Positions 21,584 through 29,684 of a stretch of DNA of 64,000 bases are shown piece after piece. The notes under the pieces are model-generated. The model had not been told where the DNA came from. It did no database searches and saw nothing but the letters and a program-made list of their open reading frames with translations. The DNA comes from Pseudomonas nunensis. GTDB taxonomy: Bacteria > Pseudomonadota > Gammaproteobacteria > Pseudomonadales > Pseudomonadaceae. The position numbers and the translations under genes were made by a program. The first letter of the stretch is position 1. Each line of letters begins with the position of its first letter. The stretch lies in contig NZ_CP101125.1 of assembly GCF_024296925.1 (NCBI RefSeq), positions 4,528,501 through 4,592,500 of the forward strand. Reading direction: 5' to 3'.

Positions 21584-22492
21584 GTGAGCCCTGTCGATAT
21601 TTTCCGTTTACTGTCGCTGGCGGCGATCTGGGGCGCGAGTTTCCTGTTTATGCGCGTGATCGCCCCGGTGATCGGGACCATTCCCACGGCGTTTTTCCGG
21701 GTATCGATTGCCGCTGTCGGCTTGCTGGTGATCCTCGGGCTGATGCGCATCAGCTGGGATTTCAAAGGCAAACTCAAGACCGTGATGCTGCTCGGGGTGA
21801 TCAACTCCGGAATCCCGGCGACCCTGTATTCCGTAGCCGCGCAAGTGCTGCCGGCCGGATACTCGGCGATCTTCAACGCCACCACGCCGTTGATGGGCGT
21901 GCTGATCGGCGGGCTGTTCTTCCATGAAAAACTCACCGCCGCCAAACTCGGCGGGGTATTCCTCGGCCTGTTTGGCGTCGGCGTACTGACCCGCGCCGGC
22001 CCGGTGGCGTTCGACATGCAATTGCTGATGGGCGCCCTCGCCTGCCTGCTCGCGACCACCTGCTACGGCTTCGCCGGATTCCTCGCCCGCCGCTGGCTCG
22101 ATCATGCCGGTGGTCTCGACAGTCGTTTGTCGGCGCTGGGCAGCATGCTCGGCGCGACCTTGTTCCTGTTGCCACTGTTCGGCTACAGCGTGATCAGCAA
22201 TCCACCGGCGAGCTGGGGCGGCTGGAGTGTCTGGTTGTCGCTGCTGGGTCTGGGCCTGGTGTGCACCGCGTTTGCCTACATCGTTTACTTCCGCCTGCTC
22301 AGCTCGATCGGCCCGGTGAAGTCGATGACCGTGACCTTCATGATCCCGCCGTTCGGCGTGTTGTGGGGCGCGTTGCTGCTGGATGAGCCGTTGTCGATGG
22401 CGCACATCTATGGCGGGGTGTTGATTGCGGCGGCGTTGTGGCTGGTGTTGAAGCCAGCGGCGGTGAAGGTGCCAGAGCTGGCCAAGCCGTAA
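21584..22492 (+). CDS. DMT (EamA) family transporter
   Basis: This 302-residue protein has ten membrane helices in two EamA repeats. The start is GTG at 21584, decided by the AAGGAG ribosome site nine bases before it; the signature AAIWGASFLFMRV follows in helix 1. It should be an inner-membrane metabolite exporter or importer. Helices 9 and 10 carry the typical MIPPFGVLWGALLLDEPLS stretch. The gene stands alone between two repeats, so context does not help with the substrate. Confidence 0.88.
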   Translation: MSPVDIFRLLSLAAIWGASFLFMRVIAPVIGTIPTAFFRVSIAAVGLLVILGLMRISWDFKGKLKTVMLLGVINSGIPATLYSVAAQVLPAGYSAIFNATTPLMGVLIGGLFFHEKLTAAKLGGVFLGLFGVGVLTRAGPVAFDMQLLMGALACLLATTCYGFAGFLARRWLDHAGGLDSRLSALGSMLGATLFLLPLFGYSVISNPPASWGGWSVWLSLLGLGLVCTAFAYIVYFRLLSSIGPVKSMTVTFMIPPFGVLWGALLLDEPLSMAHIYGGVLIAAALWLVLKPAAVKVPELAKP

Positions 22493-22517
22493 TCGATCTG
22501 TAGCCAAGTGATAACCC

Positions 22518-22607
22518 TGTGGGAGCGGGCTTGCTCGCGAAGAGGCCGTGTCAGTCGACATTAATATTGACTGACACACCGCTTTCGCGAGCAAGCCCGC
22601 TCCCACA
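22518..22607. repeat. REP pair (TGTGGGAGCGGGCTTGCTCG type)
   Basis: Arms as at 1591-1680; the centre GTCAGTCGACATTAATATTGAC is itself partly palindromic. It lies just downstream of the 100-residue protein gene. Confidence 0.92.
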
Positions 22608-22624
22608 GGTTTTTGTGTTTGTCG

Positions 22625-22927
22625 TTATACCGTCGCTTTGTAGCCGTCTTCGCGCTGCCGCGCCCGGGCCTGGACCACATTGAGCATCGCGCAGCCTTCG
22701 CGCGCCAGCAGGTGGACGGCGCTGGTGACACGGGTCAGGTCGCAGTCGGAAATGCCGGTAAGGTTGAGGCTGGTCAGGGTGTCGGTCAGGTCGCGGATCA
22801 CGCTGAAGCGGTGCATCGCGCAAGCGGCGATGTCGCTGAGTTCTCGGTGAGTATTGATATAGAGGACTGGATTGTCGGCGTCGTAGGTGTCGATGGGGAG
22901 GTAACGCGGCATGATTTGGTCGTGCAT
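22625..22927 (-). CDS. 100-residue protein of unknown function
   Basis: The protein begins MHDQIMPRYLPIDTYDADNP and continues with an alpha-helical region in which RVTSAVHLLAREGCAMLNVV resembles the C-terminal helix of small Pseudomonas proteins without known function. There is no signal peptide or membrane segment. AGGGA lies 11 bases before ATG 22927; ATG 22912 is possible too. Its upstream region on the same strand has three consecutive strong hairpins (22957-23103), which suggests control at the RNA level. I cannot name the family. Confidence 0.6.
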   Translation of the reverse strand: MHDQIMPRYLPIDTYDADNPVLYINTHRELSDIAACAMHRFSVIRDLTDTLTSLNLTGISDCDLTRVTSAVHLLAREGCAMLNVVQARARQREDGYKATV

Positions 22928-22956
22928 TGGTAGAATTCCCTACAAAAGATAGTTGG

Positions 22957-23103
22957 AGCTTCCACCGTTCGCGGCCAAGCGAAAGAGGTGGCAGCTGTAC
23001 GCAGGTTGGCCGACCGGGGTAGGGACACCGGCACACCCGCAGGTGTCCCACGCACAGCCGCCATAAAAACACCCTCTCAGACAAAAACGCCTGAAAGGGT
23101 GTT
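22957..23103 (-). promoter_or_regulatory. Structured leader with three consecutive hairpins upstream of the 100-residue protein
   Basis: Hairpin 1 (22957-22996) is a composite stem: AGCT, CCACC and TTCGC pair with GCGAA, GGTGG and AGCT. Hairpin 2 (23022-23049) pairs GGGACACC with GGTGTCCC. Hairpin 3 (23068-23103) pairs AACACCCTCTCAG with CTGAAAGGGTGTT. All lie within 30-176 bases of the start codon at 22927. This may be a cis-acting RNA element or a small RNA. The rest of the 375-base gap, up to 23302, shows no gene. Confidence 0.5.
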
Positions 23104-23302
23104 ATGGACAGTGTTGCGTCCCTCCTCGACCGGCCAAGGTCAGTCGCGGTGTTTTCCGCGAGCCCAAACTATAGAGGTCGATACCGAAACGCGGCAACAG
23201 GGTACGTCGTAGGAAACGTCTTGGAAAGTTGTACGCTGCCGCGTCATCCCCCACACCCGCTGTAGGAGCGCTCTTTCCCTCCCGCACAAACGCCGCCAAG
23301 GA

Positions 23303-24883
23303 CTACAACGCCTGCGCACTTATCTCCCCGTCCACCAACCGGCGAATCCCCAACGGATTAGCGTTCTGCAGCGCCTCGGGCAGCAGCGCGTCCGGATAAT
23401 TCTGGAAACACACCGGCCGCAGGAAACGATTGATCGCCAGTGTCCCGACCGAGGTTCCGCGCGAATCCGACGTCGCCGGATACGGCCCGCCATGCACCAT
23501 CGCGTCGCAAACCTCCACGCCGGTCGGATAGCCATTGAGCAGAATCCGACCGACTTTTTCCTGAAGCATTTCCGCCAACCAGCGGTACTCCAGAAGTTCG
23601 TCCGCCTCGCCAATCAACGTCGCTGTGAGCTGTCCGCGCAAGCCCTGTAGCGCTGCCGCCAACTGCGCCTGATCCTCGACTTCGATGACGATGGTGGTCG
23701 GGCCGAAGACTTCTTCCTGAAGCAGCTCATCACCCTTGAGCAACAGGCTGACATCAGCCTTGAACACTTGCGGCTGAGCCTGTCCGCCCTGCTGCGGTTG
23801 GCCCGCCAGGTGCGTCAGCCCCGGATGCTCGTGCAACGCGCCGAGGCCCAGGCCATAGCTGATCAACGCGCCGGCATTGAGCATGGTTTGTGCCGGTTGC
23901 TCATTCATATGCGCGCAAAACTGCTGCAGGAACGCGCTGAACTGCGGCGAGCGCAGGCCGATCACCAGGCCAGGATTGGTGCAGAACTGGCCACACCCCA
24001 GCGTGACCGAACCCGCCAGTTGCGCGGCAATCTGCTCGCCACGCACCGCCAGTGCCTCGGGCAGCAGGAACACCGGGTTGATGCTCGACATCTCGGCAAA
24101 TACCGGGATCGGCTGCGGCCGGGTCGCGGCCATGTGGCTCAGGGCATTGCCGCCCTTGAGCGAACCGGTGAAGCCCACCGCCTGGATCGCCGGGTGCTTG
24201 ACCAGCCATTCGCCGACACCCCCGCCATAAATCATGTTGAACACTCCGGCCGGCATGCCGGTGCGCTCGGCGGCGCGCAGGATCGCGTCCGCCACCCATT
24301 CGGCGGTTGCCATATGGCCGCTGTGAGCCTTGAACACCACCGGGCACCCGGCGGCCAGTGCCGACGCGGTATCGCCGCCCGCCGTGGAAAATGCGAGTGG
24401 AAAGTTGCTGGCGCCAAACACGGCGACTGGCCCGAGCGCGATCTGGTACTGACGCAGGTCCGGGCGCGGCAAGGGCTGGCGCTCGGGCAAGGCGCGGTCG
24501 ATGCGCGCGCCATAGAAATCACCGCGACGCAGGACTTTGGCGAACAGTCGCAGCTGACCGCTGGTGCGCCCGCGCTCACCCTGGATGCGCCCGGCGGGCA
24601 ATGCGGTTTCGCGGCACACAGTGGCGACGAACTCGTCGCCCAGGCCATCGATTTCATCGGCGATGGCGTCGAGGAAGGTCGCACGTTTTTCTGCGCTCAG
24701 GTTGCGGTAGATCGGGTAGGCGGAGGCGGCAGATTTGGCGGCGGCATCCACTTCGGCTTCGGTGGCCTGAAAGAAGGTGCCCGGCAGTGGTTCGCCGGTG
24801 GTGGCGTCGAGGCTTTGCAGTTGCACGGTGCCGTTGGCGCTGCGGTGGGGGCCGATGTAGTTGTGTCCGAGTAGCGTGGTCAT
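23303..24883 (-). CDS. 2-Ketoglutarate semialdehyde (2,5-dioxovalerate) dehydrogenase, ALDH superfamily
   Basis: This 526-residue aldehyde dehydrogenase has Asn160 (GASNFP), Glu264 (FAEMSSINP) and the catalytic Cys301 (GCGQFCTNPG). The GQFCTNPGL and VHGGPYPATSDSRGTSVGT segments are typical of the NADP-preferring 2-ketoglutarate semialdehyde dehydrogenases. It would oxidise the C5 semialdehyde to 2-ketoglutarate as the last step of non-phosphorylative sugar-acid degradation. AAGGA precedes ATG 24883. It is the last gene of a minus-strand operon behind the AraD1-like and enolase-superfamily dehydratases, which supports the assignment. Confidence 0.9.
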   Translation of the reverse strand: MTTLLGHNYIGPHRSANGTVQLQSLDATTGEPLPGTFFQATEAEVDAAAKSAASAYPIYRNLSAEKRATFLDAIADEIDGLGDEFVATVCRETALPAGRIQGERGRTSGQLRLFAKVLRRGDFYGARIDRALPERQPLPRPDLRQYQIALGPVAVFGASNFPLAFSTAGGDTASALAAGCPVVFKAHSGHMATAEWVADAILRAAERTGMPAGVFNMIYGGGVGEWLVKHPAIQAVGFTGSLKGGNALSHMAATRPQPIPVFAEMSSINPVFLLPEALAVRGEQIAAQLAGSVTLGCGQFCTNPGLVIGLRSPQFSAFLQQFCAHMNEQPAQTMLNAGALISYGLGLGALHEHPGLTHLAGQPQQGGQAQPQVFKADVSLLLKGDELLQEEVFGPTTIVIEVEDQAQLAAALQGLRGQLTATLIGEADELLEYRWLAEMLQEKVGRILLNGYPTGVEVCDAMVHGGPYPATSDSRGTSVGTLAINRFLRPVCFQNYPDALLPEALQNANPLGIRRLVDGEISAQAL

Positions 24884-24958
24884 TGGGGGTTCCTTCACCG
24901 GCTGACTGCGCCAGTGGTTGAAGATGTTGGAGGATTTAAGATCCACCCCTCACCCCAG

Positions 24959-24981
24959 CCCTCTCCCCAGGGGGGAGAGGG
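24959..24981. repeat. GC-rich hairpin of the CCCTCTCCCC...GGGGAGAGGG type
   Basis: CCCTCTCCCC and GGGGAGAGGG pair around three bases in the 156-base gap between the AraD1-like gene and the dehydrogenase. It might reduce expression of the last gene of the operon or act as a stabilising structure. Confidence 0.7.
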
Positions 24982-25039
24982 GGAAAGGGAGCCGATTTTC
25001 ATGCGGTTCAATATTTGAGTTCGGCTGGGTGTTTCGGGC

Positions 25040-26035
25040 TCAAAGCGCTCGAACCTGTCCGATGGCCAGCGGCTGGGCGCTTTCGCCGATGCCGTTTTCC
25101 AAGGGGGCGCCGAACTCGGCGAGGCTGATCTGGAAGCGGTCGCCGGGCTGGGTTTTGACGCCGTCGGCAAACGACAGCGTGGCGGTGCCGAAGTAGTGCA
25201 CGTGGACATCGCCGGGACGCAGAAACTGTGCGTATTTGAAGTGGTGGAATTCGAGGTTGGCGAGGCTGTGGCACATGTTGTCTTCGCCGCTGAGAAATTC
25301 TTTTTCCCAAAGGGTTTCGCCGTTGCGCACGATGCGGCTGGTGCCGGCCAGGTGCTTGGGCAGTTCACCGACGCGTAGCTCCGGGCCGTAGGCGCAGAAG
25401 CGCAGTTTGGAGTGCGCGAGGTATAGGTAATTGCGCCGCTCCATCACATGGTCAGAGAACTCGTTGCCCAGCGCATAACCGAGGCGATACGGCTGGCCGT
25501 CGTCGCCGATCACATACAGGCCAGTCAGCTCCGGTTCTTCGCCGGCGTCTTCGGCAAACGGTGGCACCGGAAAATCTGCGCCAGGGCGCACGACGATATT
25601 GCCGTCACCTTTATAGAACCATTCCGGCTGAGCACCGACCTGCCCTGCCAACGGTTTGCCACCCTCCAGGCCCCACTTGAAAATGCGCATGGTGTCGGTC
25701 ATGCCGGCTTCAATGGCGCCGTCCTGCTGATGCATTTTGTCCCGGGCCGAGGCGCTGCCCAAATGGGTCAGGCCGGTGCCGCTGATCAGGCAATGCGCCG
25801 GGTCTTCGTGGTCCAGCGGCGGCAACACCCGCCCCTGTTGCAGCAGTTGCAGGTAATCCGGGCCCGGCTCGGTGCCGCGCCAGCTGACTTCATCTTGCAG
25901 GCTGCGTTGCCCGCGAATCGCGGCGAGCGCCAGTTCACGGGTGCTGCGGGTACCGTTCAGCACCTGGACCTGTGAACCCTCGACGAGGCCGACCTGGCGT
26001 TCGCCGGCTGTGTTTTCAAATTGAATCAGGCGCAT
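25040..26035 (-). CDS. AraD1/GguC-family protein (FAH-fold 2-keto-3-deoxy sugar acid dehydratase)
   Basis: This 331-residue protein has a C-terminal fumarylacetoacetate-hydrolase fold. The GTGLTHLGSASARDKMHQQ segment, the acidic metal ligands around YALGNEFSDHVMERRNYL and the HVHYFGTATLSFADGV stretch are marks of the AraD1 (GguC) group. Members dehydrate 2-keto-3-deoxypentonates to 2-ketoglutarate semialdehyde. GGAGG precedes the ATG. It lies 54 bases after the enolase-superfamily gene and before the matching dehydrogenase, so the three can form a complete route from a pentonate to 2-ketoglutarate. A hydrolase role on a diketo acid, as in the L-fucose route, is the main alternative. Confidence 0.82.
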   Translation of the reverse strand: MRLIQFENTAGERQVGLVEGSQVQVLNGTRSTRELALAAIRGQRSLQDEVSWRGTEPGPDYLQLLQQGRVLPPLDHEDPAHCLISGTGLTHLGSASARDKMHQQDGAIEAGMTDTMRIFKWGLEGGKPLAGQVGAQPEWFYKGDGNIVVRPGADFPVPPFAEDAGEEPELTGLYVIGDDGQPYRLGYALGNEFSDHVMERRNYLYLAHSKLRFCAYGPELRVGELPKHLAGTSRIVRNGETLWEKEFLSGEDNMCHSLANLEFHHFKYAQFLRPGDVHVHYFGTATLSFADGVKTQPGDRFQISLAEFGAPLENGIGESAQPLAIGQVRAL

Positions 26036-26089
26036 GTCCGGCCCTCCAGAAAATCGTGGATAGCGCCGCTGACTGCGGCGCTTGAAAGA

Positions 26090-27265
26090 TCACTCGATGA
26101 TGTTGAAGTCGCTCAAGTACTCATCGGAGATTTCCAGTCCCAGACCCGGCGTGTTGTCGTCGAGTTGGATGTAGCCGTTGACCGGTTGCGGCTCGCCCTT
26201 GAACACGTAGTAGAAGAGTTCGTTGCCGACTTCGACGTCGAACACCGGGAAGAACTCGGCCATCGGCGAGGCGGTGGTGGACATGGTCAGGTGATAGTTG
26301 TGCATCTGCCCGGCGTGAGGGATGACCGGTACCGACCAGGCTTCGGCCATAGCGTTGATCTTGCGCGCCGCGGTGATGCCGCCGACGCGGTTGGTGTCGT
26401 ACTGGATCACGTCCACGGCGCGACGTTCCAGCAGGTCTTTGAAGCCGTAAGAGGTGAACTCATGCTCGCCGCCGGAGATCGGCATGATCCCCATTTTCTT
26501 CAGCTCGATGTAGCCTTCGATGTCGTCGGCGATCACCGGTTCTTCCAGCCAGCGCGGTTCGAATTCAGCGAGTTTGGGCAACATGCGGCGTGCATATTCC
26601 AGGGTCCAGCCCATGTAGCATTCGAGCATGATGTCAATGTCGGGGCCGGCGAGGTTACGCAGGGCGCGCACTTGTTCGATGTTCTTGCGCATACCCGCCG
26701 GGCCGTCTTTCGGGCCATAGCCGAAACGCATTTTCAGCGCGGTGAAGCCCTGGTTCAGATAACCCTGGGCTTCTTCGAGGAACAGGTCGAGGTTGTCGTT
26801 GGCGTAGAGTTTGGACGCGTAGGTCCAGATCTTTTCCTTGGTGCGGCCACCGAGCAGTTTGAACACCGGCTTGTTGACGGCTTTGCCCATGATGTCCCAG
26901 ATCGCGATGTCGATTGCCGAGATCGCCGCCATGCCGATGCCTTTGCGGCCCCAGGCGTGGCTCTGGCGGTACATCTTCTGCCAAATATATTCGTTGTCGA
27001 ACGGGTCTTCGCCGATGGCGATCGGCGCCAGGTAGGTGTCGATGATTTCCTTGGCCACACGCGGCGCCAGGGCGCAGTTACCGATGCCGACAAGACCGGT
27101 GTCGGTCTCGACTTCAACCACCAGCCAGCCGTGGAAACGGAACGAGCCCATGGCATCGCCGCGCTCGAACAGGATGTCGCTGGCGTTGGTGCAGAAGTGC
27201 GCTTGCGGTGGGACGACTTTGCCTTTCCACTCGAAAACGCGGGTACGGATTGCTTTGATTTTCAT
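26090..27265 (-). CDS. Enolase-superfamily sugar acid dehydratase (rhamnonate dehydratase-like)
   Basis: This 391-residue protein of the mandelate racemase/enolase superfamily is most like the L-rhamnonate dehydratase subgroup. Metal ligands are Glu215 (MLECYM), Glu241 (WLEEP) and Glu267 (GGEHEF); His317 (VIPHAG) is the probable general base/acid. The first ligand is Glu where the rhamnonate enzymes I remember have Asp. The likely reaction is dehydration of an aldonate to the 2-keto-3-deoxy acid; the partner genes suggest a C5 acid such as lyxonate or arabinonate. AAGGA precedes ATG 27265. A 23-bp operator candidate lies at 27401-27423. Confidence 0.85.
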   Translation of the reverse strand: MKIKAIRTRVFEWKGKVVPPQAHFCTNASDILFERGDAMGSFRFHGWLVVEVETDTGLVGIGNCALAPRVAKEIIDTYLAPIAIGEDPFDNEYIWQKMYRQSHAWGRKGIGMAAISAIDIAIWDIMGKAVNKPVFKLLGGRTKEKIWTYASKLYANDNLDLFLEEAQGYLNQGFTALKMRFGYGPKDGPAGMRKNIEQVRALRNLAGPDIDIMLECYMGWTLEYARRMLPKLAEFEPRWLEEPVIADDIEGYIELKKMGIMPISGGEHEFTSYGFKDLLERRAVDVIQYDTNRVGGITAARKINAMAEAWSVPVIPHAGQMHNYHLTMSTTASPMAEFFPVFDVEVGNELFYYVFKGEPQPVNGYIQLDDNTPGLGLEISDEYLSDFNIIE

Positions 27266-27400
27266 GAATACAGTTCCTTGCGCTGCCGGCTTTTTGTAGT
27301 TGTTGAGTCGCTGCGCAGAACCGCTCGGGCGGCCGGTTCTGGTCATTCGATGGGCCGACTTTAGCCAGCGCTTGGGGGTGGCGGATAATCACTTATGCGT

Positions 27401-27423
27401 ATCCGGCGATAACCTGGGGTGAT
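27401..27423 (-). promoter_or_regulatory. LysR-type operator, copy 1 of 3
   Basis: Read towards the dehydratase gene, the site is ATCACCCCAGGTTATCG followed by CCGGAT. It has the T-N11-A dyad of LysR boxes and lies 136 bases before the start codon. GGTTATC half-sites repeat at 27434-27440 and 27451-27457. This and two REP pairs fill the 461-base gap. Confidence 0.65.
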
Positions 27424-27476
27424 CGCAGCAAGCGGTTATCCGGTAGATCGGGTTATCAGCCCTCACACAAAAAAAA

Positions 27477-27566
27477 TGTGGGAGCGGGCTTGCTCGCGAA
27501 AGGGCCGTATCAGTCGACATTGATGTCGCCTGACTCACCGCATTCGCGAGCAAGCCCGCTCCCACA
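27477..27566. repeat. REP pair (TGTGGGAGCGGGCTTGCTCG type)
   Basis: This is the first of two REP pairs standing 46 bases apart, in the gap between the convergently placed promoter region of the dehydratase operon and the end of pdxA2. Confidence 0.92.
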
Positions 27567-27612
27567 TTGGAGGCTGGTGGTGTTGCTTGATTGTGTGATC
27601 AATGCAAAACCC

Positions 27613-27702
27613 TGTGGGAGCGGGCTTGCTCGCGAAGAGGCCGTGTCAGTCGACATTGATGCCGCCTGACCCACCGCATTCGCGAGCAAGCCCGCTCCCA
27701 CA
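27613..27702. repeat. REP pair (TGTGGGAGCGGGCTTGCTCG type)
   Basis: The second of the two adjacent pairs, 24 bases from the pdxA2 stop. The centres of the two pairs are similar (GTCAGTCGACATTGATG), so one may be a duplicate of the other. Confidence 0.92.
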
Positions 27703-27726
27703 GGGGGTGGGGGGATTGCGTGGTTT

Positions 27727-28731
27727 TCAGTAGTTGTTGGTGCCCATCCGGCAGGCAATCTCGAATGCCTGGCGGATCGCGCCGACGTTCGCCTTGCCCT
27801 GCCCCGCGATGTCAAACGCGGTGCCGTGGGCCGGGGTGGTGATCGGGATCGGCAAGCCGCCCTGCACCGTCACGCCACGGGAGAAGCCCATCAACTTGAT
27901 CGCGATCTGCCCCTGGTCGTGGTACATCGTCACTACCGCGTCGAAGGCACTCGCATCGCCCTGGACCTTGAGGAAAATCGTGTCCCCCGGATACGGCCCT
28001 TCAGCCGCAATCCCCAACGCCTGGGCCGAACGCACCGCAGGACCAATGATGTCCAGTTCTTCACGACCGAACGAGCCGTTGTCGCCGTTATGCGGGTTCA
28101 AGCCGCACACGCCGATGCGCGGTTTTTCCAGGCCGTTACGCTTGAGGGCGGTATCGATCAATTGAATCGCTTCCACCACCCGTGCCTGGCTGAGCATCCC
28201 CGGCACTTCGGCCAGGGCCACGTGGGAGGTCACTCGCGATGTCCAGAGATTGTCGAGCACGTTGAATTCGCAGAACGGACCGTGGAAGTCCAGCAACTCG
28301 GCGAACCAGTGCAGCTCATCGTTGTGCGCCATGCCGGCCATGTGCAGCGAGGTCTTGTTCAACGGCCCGAACAGCACCGCATTGGTGGTGCCGGCCTCGG
28401 TCAGGCGCAGGGCTTTTTCCAGGGTGTCGAGGCTGTAGCGACCGCCAATCACACTGGCCTCACTGCGCGGAAATTCACCGAGGGTGTCGCCGCGAAAATC
28501 GTAGAACAGCGGCGTGTCATCGACGAACGACAGCGACTCCAGCGACTCCACGCGCCGATAAGGAAAGGTCACGCCGGCAATGCGCATGCCGCGCTGCATT
28601 TCAGCCTCGTCGGCAATCAGGATCACGTTCGCCTGACTGCGTACAGCAGGCTCGCCGAGCAGGCGTGCGATCAGTTCCGGGCCGATGCCCGCCGGGTCCC
28701 CCAGGACCATGGCGATGGTGGTTTTGTTCAT
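27727..28731 (-). CDS. pdxA2: PdxA2-type dehydrogenase (4-hydroxythreonine-4-phosphate dehydrogenase family)
   Basis: This 334-residue protein has the PdxA opening LGDPAGIGPEL, the GPLNKTSLHMAG loop and the metal-binding VTMYHDQGQIAIK motif. The catabolic context indicates PdxA2 rather than vitamin B6 synthesis. PdxA2 enzymes oxidise and decarboxylate 4-phospho-D-threonate or 4-phospho-D-erythronate, but they normally need a partner kinase (DtnK/DenK), and none is visible here. Its ATG overlaps the stop of the amidohydrolase gene (ATGA). It may act on a non-phosphorylated hydroxy acid of this pathway; that is inference. Confidence 0.85.
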   Translation of the reverse strand: MNKTTIAMVLGDPAGIGPELIARLLGEPAVRSQANVILIADEAEMQRGMRIAGVTFPYRRVESLESLSFVDDTPLFYDFRGDTLGEFPRSEASVIGGRYSLDTLEKALRLTEAGTTNAVLFGPLNKTSLHMAGMAHNDELHWFAELLDFHGPFCEFNVLDNLWTSRVTSHVALAEVPGMLSQARVVEAIQLIDTALKRNGLEKPRIGVCGLNPHNGDNGSFGREELDIIGPAVRSAQALGIAAEGPYPGDTIFLKVQGDASAFDAVVTMYHDQGQIAIKLMGFSRGVTVQGGLPIPITTPAHGTAFDIAGQGKANVGAIRQAFEIACRMGTNNY

Positions 28732-29684
28732 GCTTCACTCCTCAAGGCGTCAGGCCATGTCCGGTCGATGGCGCAAGGTTCGCAGCGATAAACCCGCTGC
28801 GCGTTGCTGTAGAAAAGTCGCTCCTGATCGGCGCGTGGCCGGTCAGCAACGATGGATTTGAAACCGCTGTAAATGGCGTCGAACGAGCCGCACAAACTGT
28901 CCACCGGAAAGTTGCTGGCGAACATCGCCCGCTCGCTGCCGAACATCGCAATCACTTCGCGCACGATCCACGCATTGTCTTTAGCGCGCCACGCCTGACC
29001 ACCCTGGCCTAGGCCGGAAATCTTCACCTGCACGTTCGGCCACTGGGCCAGCCGCGCCATCGCCAGGCGCCAACCGGCCAGGCCTTCGGCACTGCGATCG
29101 CTGGGCAAACCGGCGTGGTTGAGAATCAGCGTGGTGCCGGGAAAATCCCGGGCCAGGCGTTCGGCCTCATGCAGGTTCCACCAAGGTGTTTGCAAGTCGA
29201 AATGCAGACCCAGCCCCTGCAGCGCGGCGTAACTGCGGCGCCAGTGTTCGTCGCTCATCAGGCTGCGCACATGGCCAACCTGCGACGGCGCGGTCGGGCC
29301 ACCGGGTTTGTGGCGAACGCTGCGCACGCACTTGAAACTCGCTTGCTCGCTGAGCACCGCGATGGCGTCCGGGTGATCGAGCCAGGCTTGCGCAACAATC
29401 GCGTTGGGCACGCCATAACGAGCGGCCAAGCCTTCGATGAAACGGGTTTCGCCAATCGGGTCCTGCGGGTTCCATTCGGTCTCGATGTACACCGTTTGTA
29501 CGACGTTGTGAGCGCCTGCATCGGCGAAATAATCTTCGGGAAAATAGCGACGCTTGATCGCGCTGTAGTCACCGTAGCGAAACGGAATATTGGCCTCCGG
29601 CGCCAGCCACGGATGATCATTGATCGACGGGTCCCAAAAGTGATGATGGGCGTCGATGATCGGGCCGTTCCAATGCTCACCCAT
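28728..29684 (-). CDS. Amidohydrolase-2 family protein, probable sugar lactonase (COG3618)
   Basis: This 318-residue TIM-barrel hydrolase has the opening DAHHHFWD (His13/His15 as the HxH pair), a mid-protein His in LNHAGLPSD and the terminal strand motif MFASNFPVDSL, where the more common family pattern is a SDWP. The family includes L-fucono-1,5-lactonase and pyrone-dicarboxylate lactonase, so opening of a sugar lactone is the likely role. The start at 29684 overlaps the end of the MFS gene by 8 bases and its stop overlaps pdxA2, so the three are translated together. Confidence 0.82.
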   Translation of the reverse strand: MGEHWNGPIIDAHHHFWDPSINDHPWLAPEANIPFRYGDYSAIKRRYFPEDYFADAGAHNVVQTVYIETEWNPQDPIGETRFIEGLAARYGVPNAIVAQAWLDHPDAIAVLSEQASFKCVRSVRHKPGGPTAPSQVGHVRSLMSDEHWRRSYAALQGLGLHFDLQTPWWNLHEAERLARDFPGTTLILNHAGLPSDRSAEGLAGWRLAMARLAQWPNVQVKISGLGQGGQAWRAKDNAWIVREVIAMFGSERAMFASNFPVDSLCGSFDAIYSGFKSIVADRPRADQERLFYSNAQRVYRCEPCAIDRTWPDALRSEA

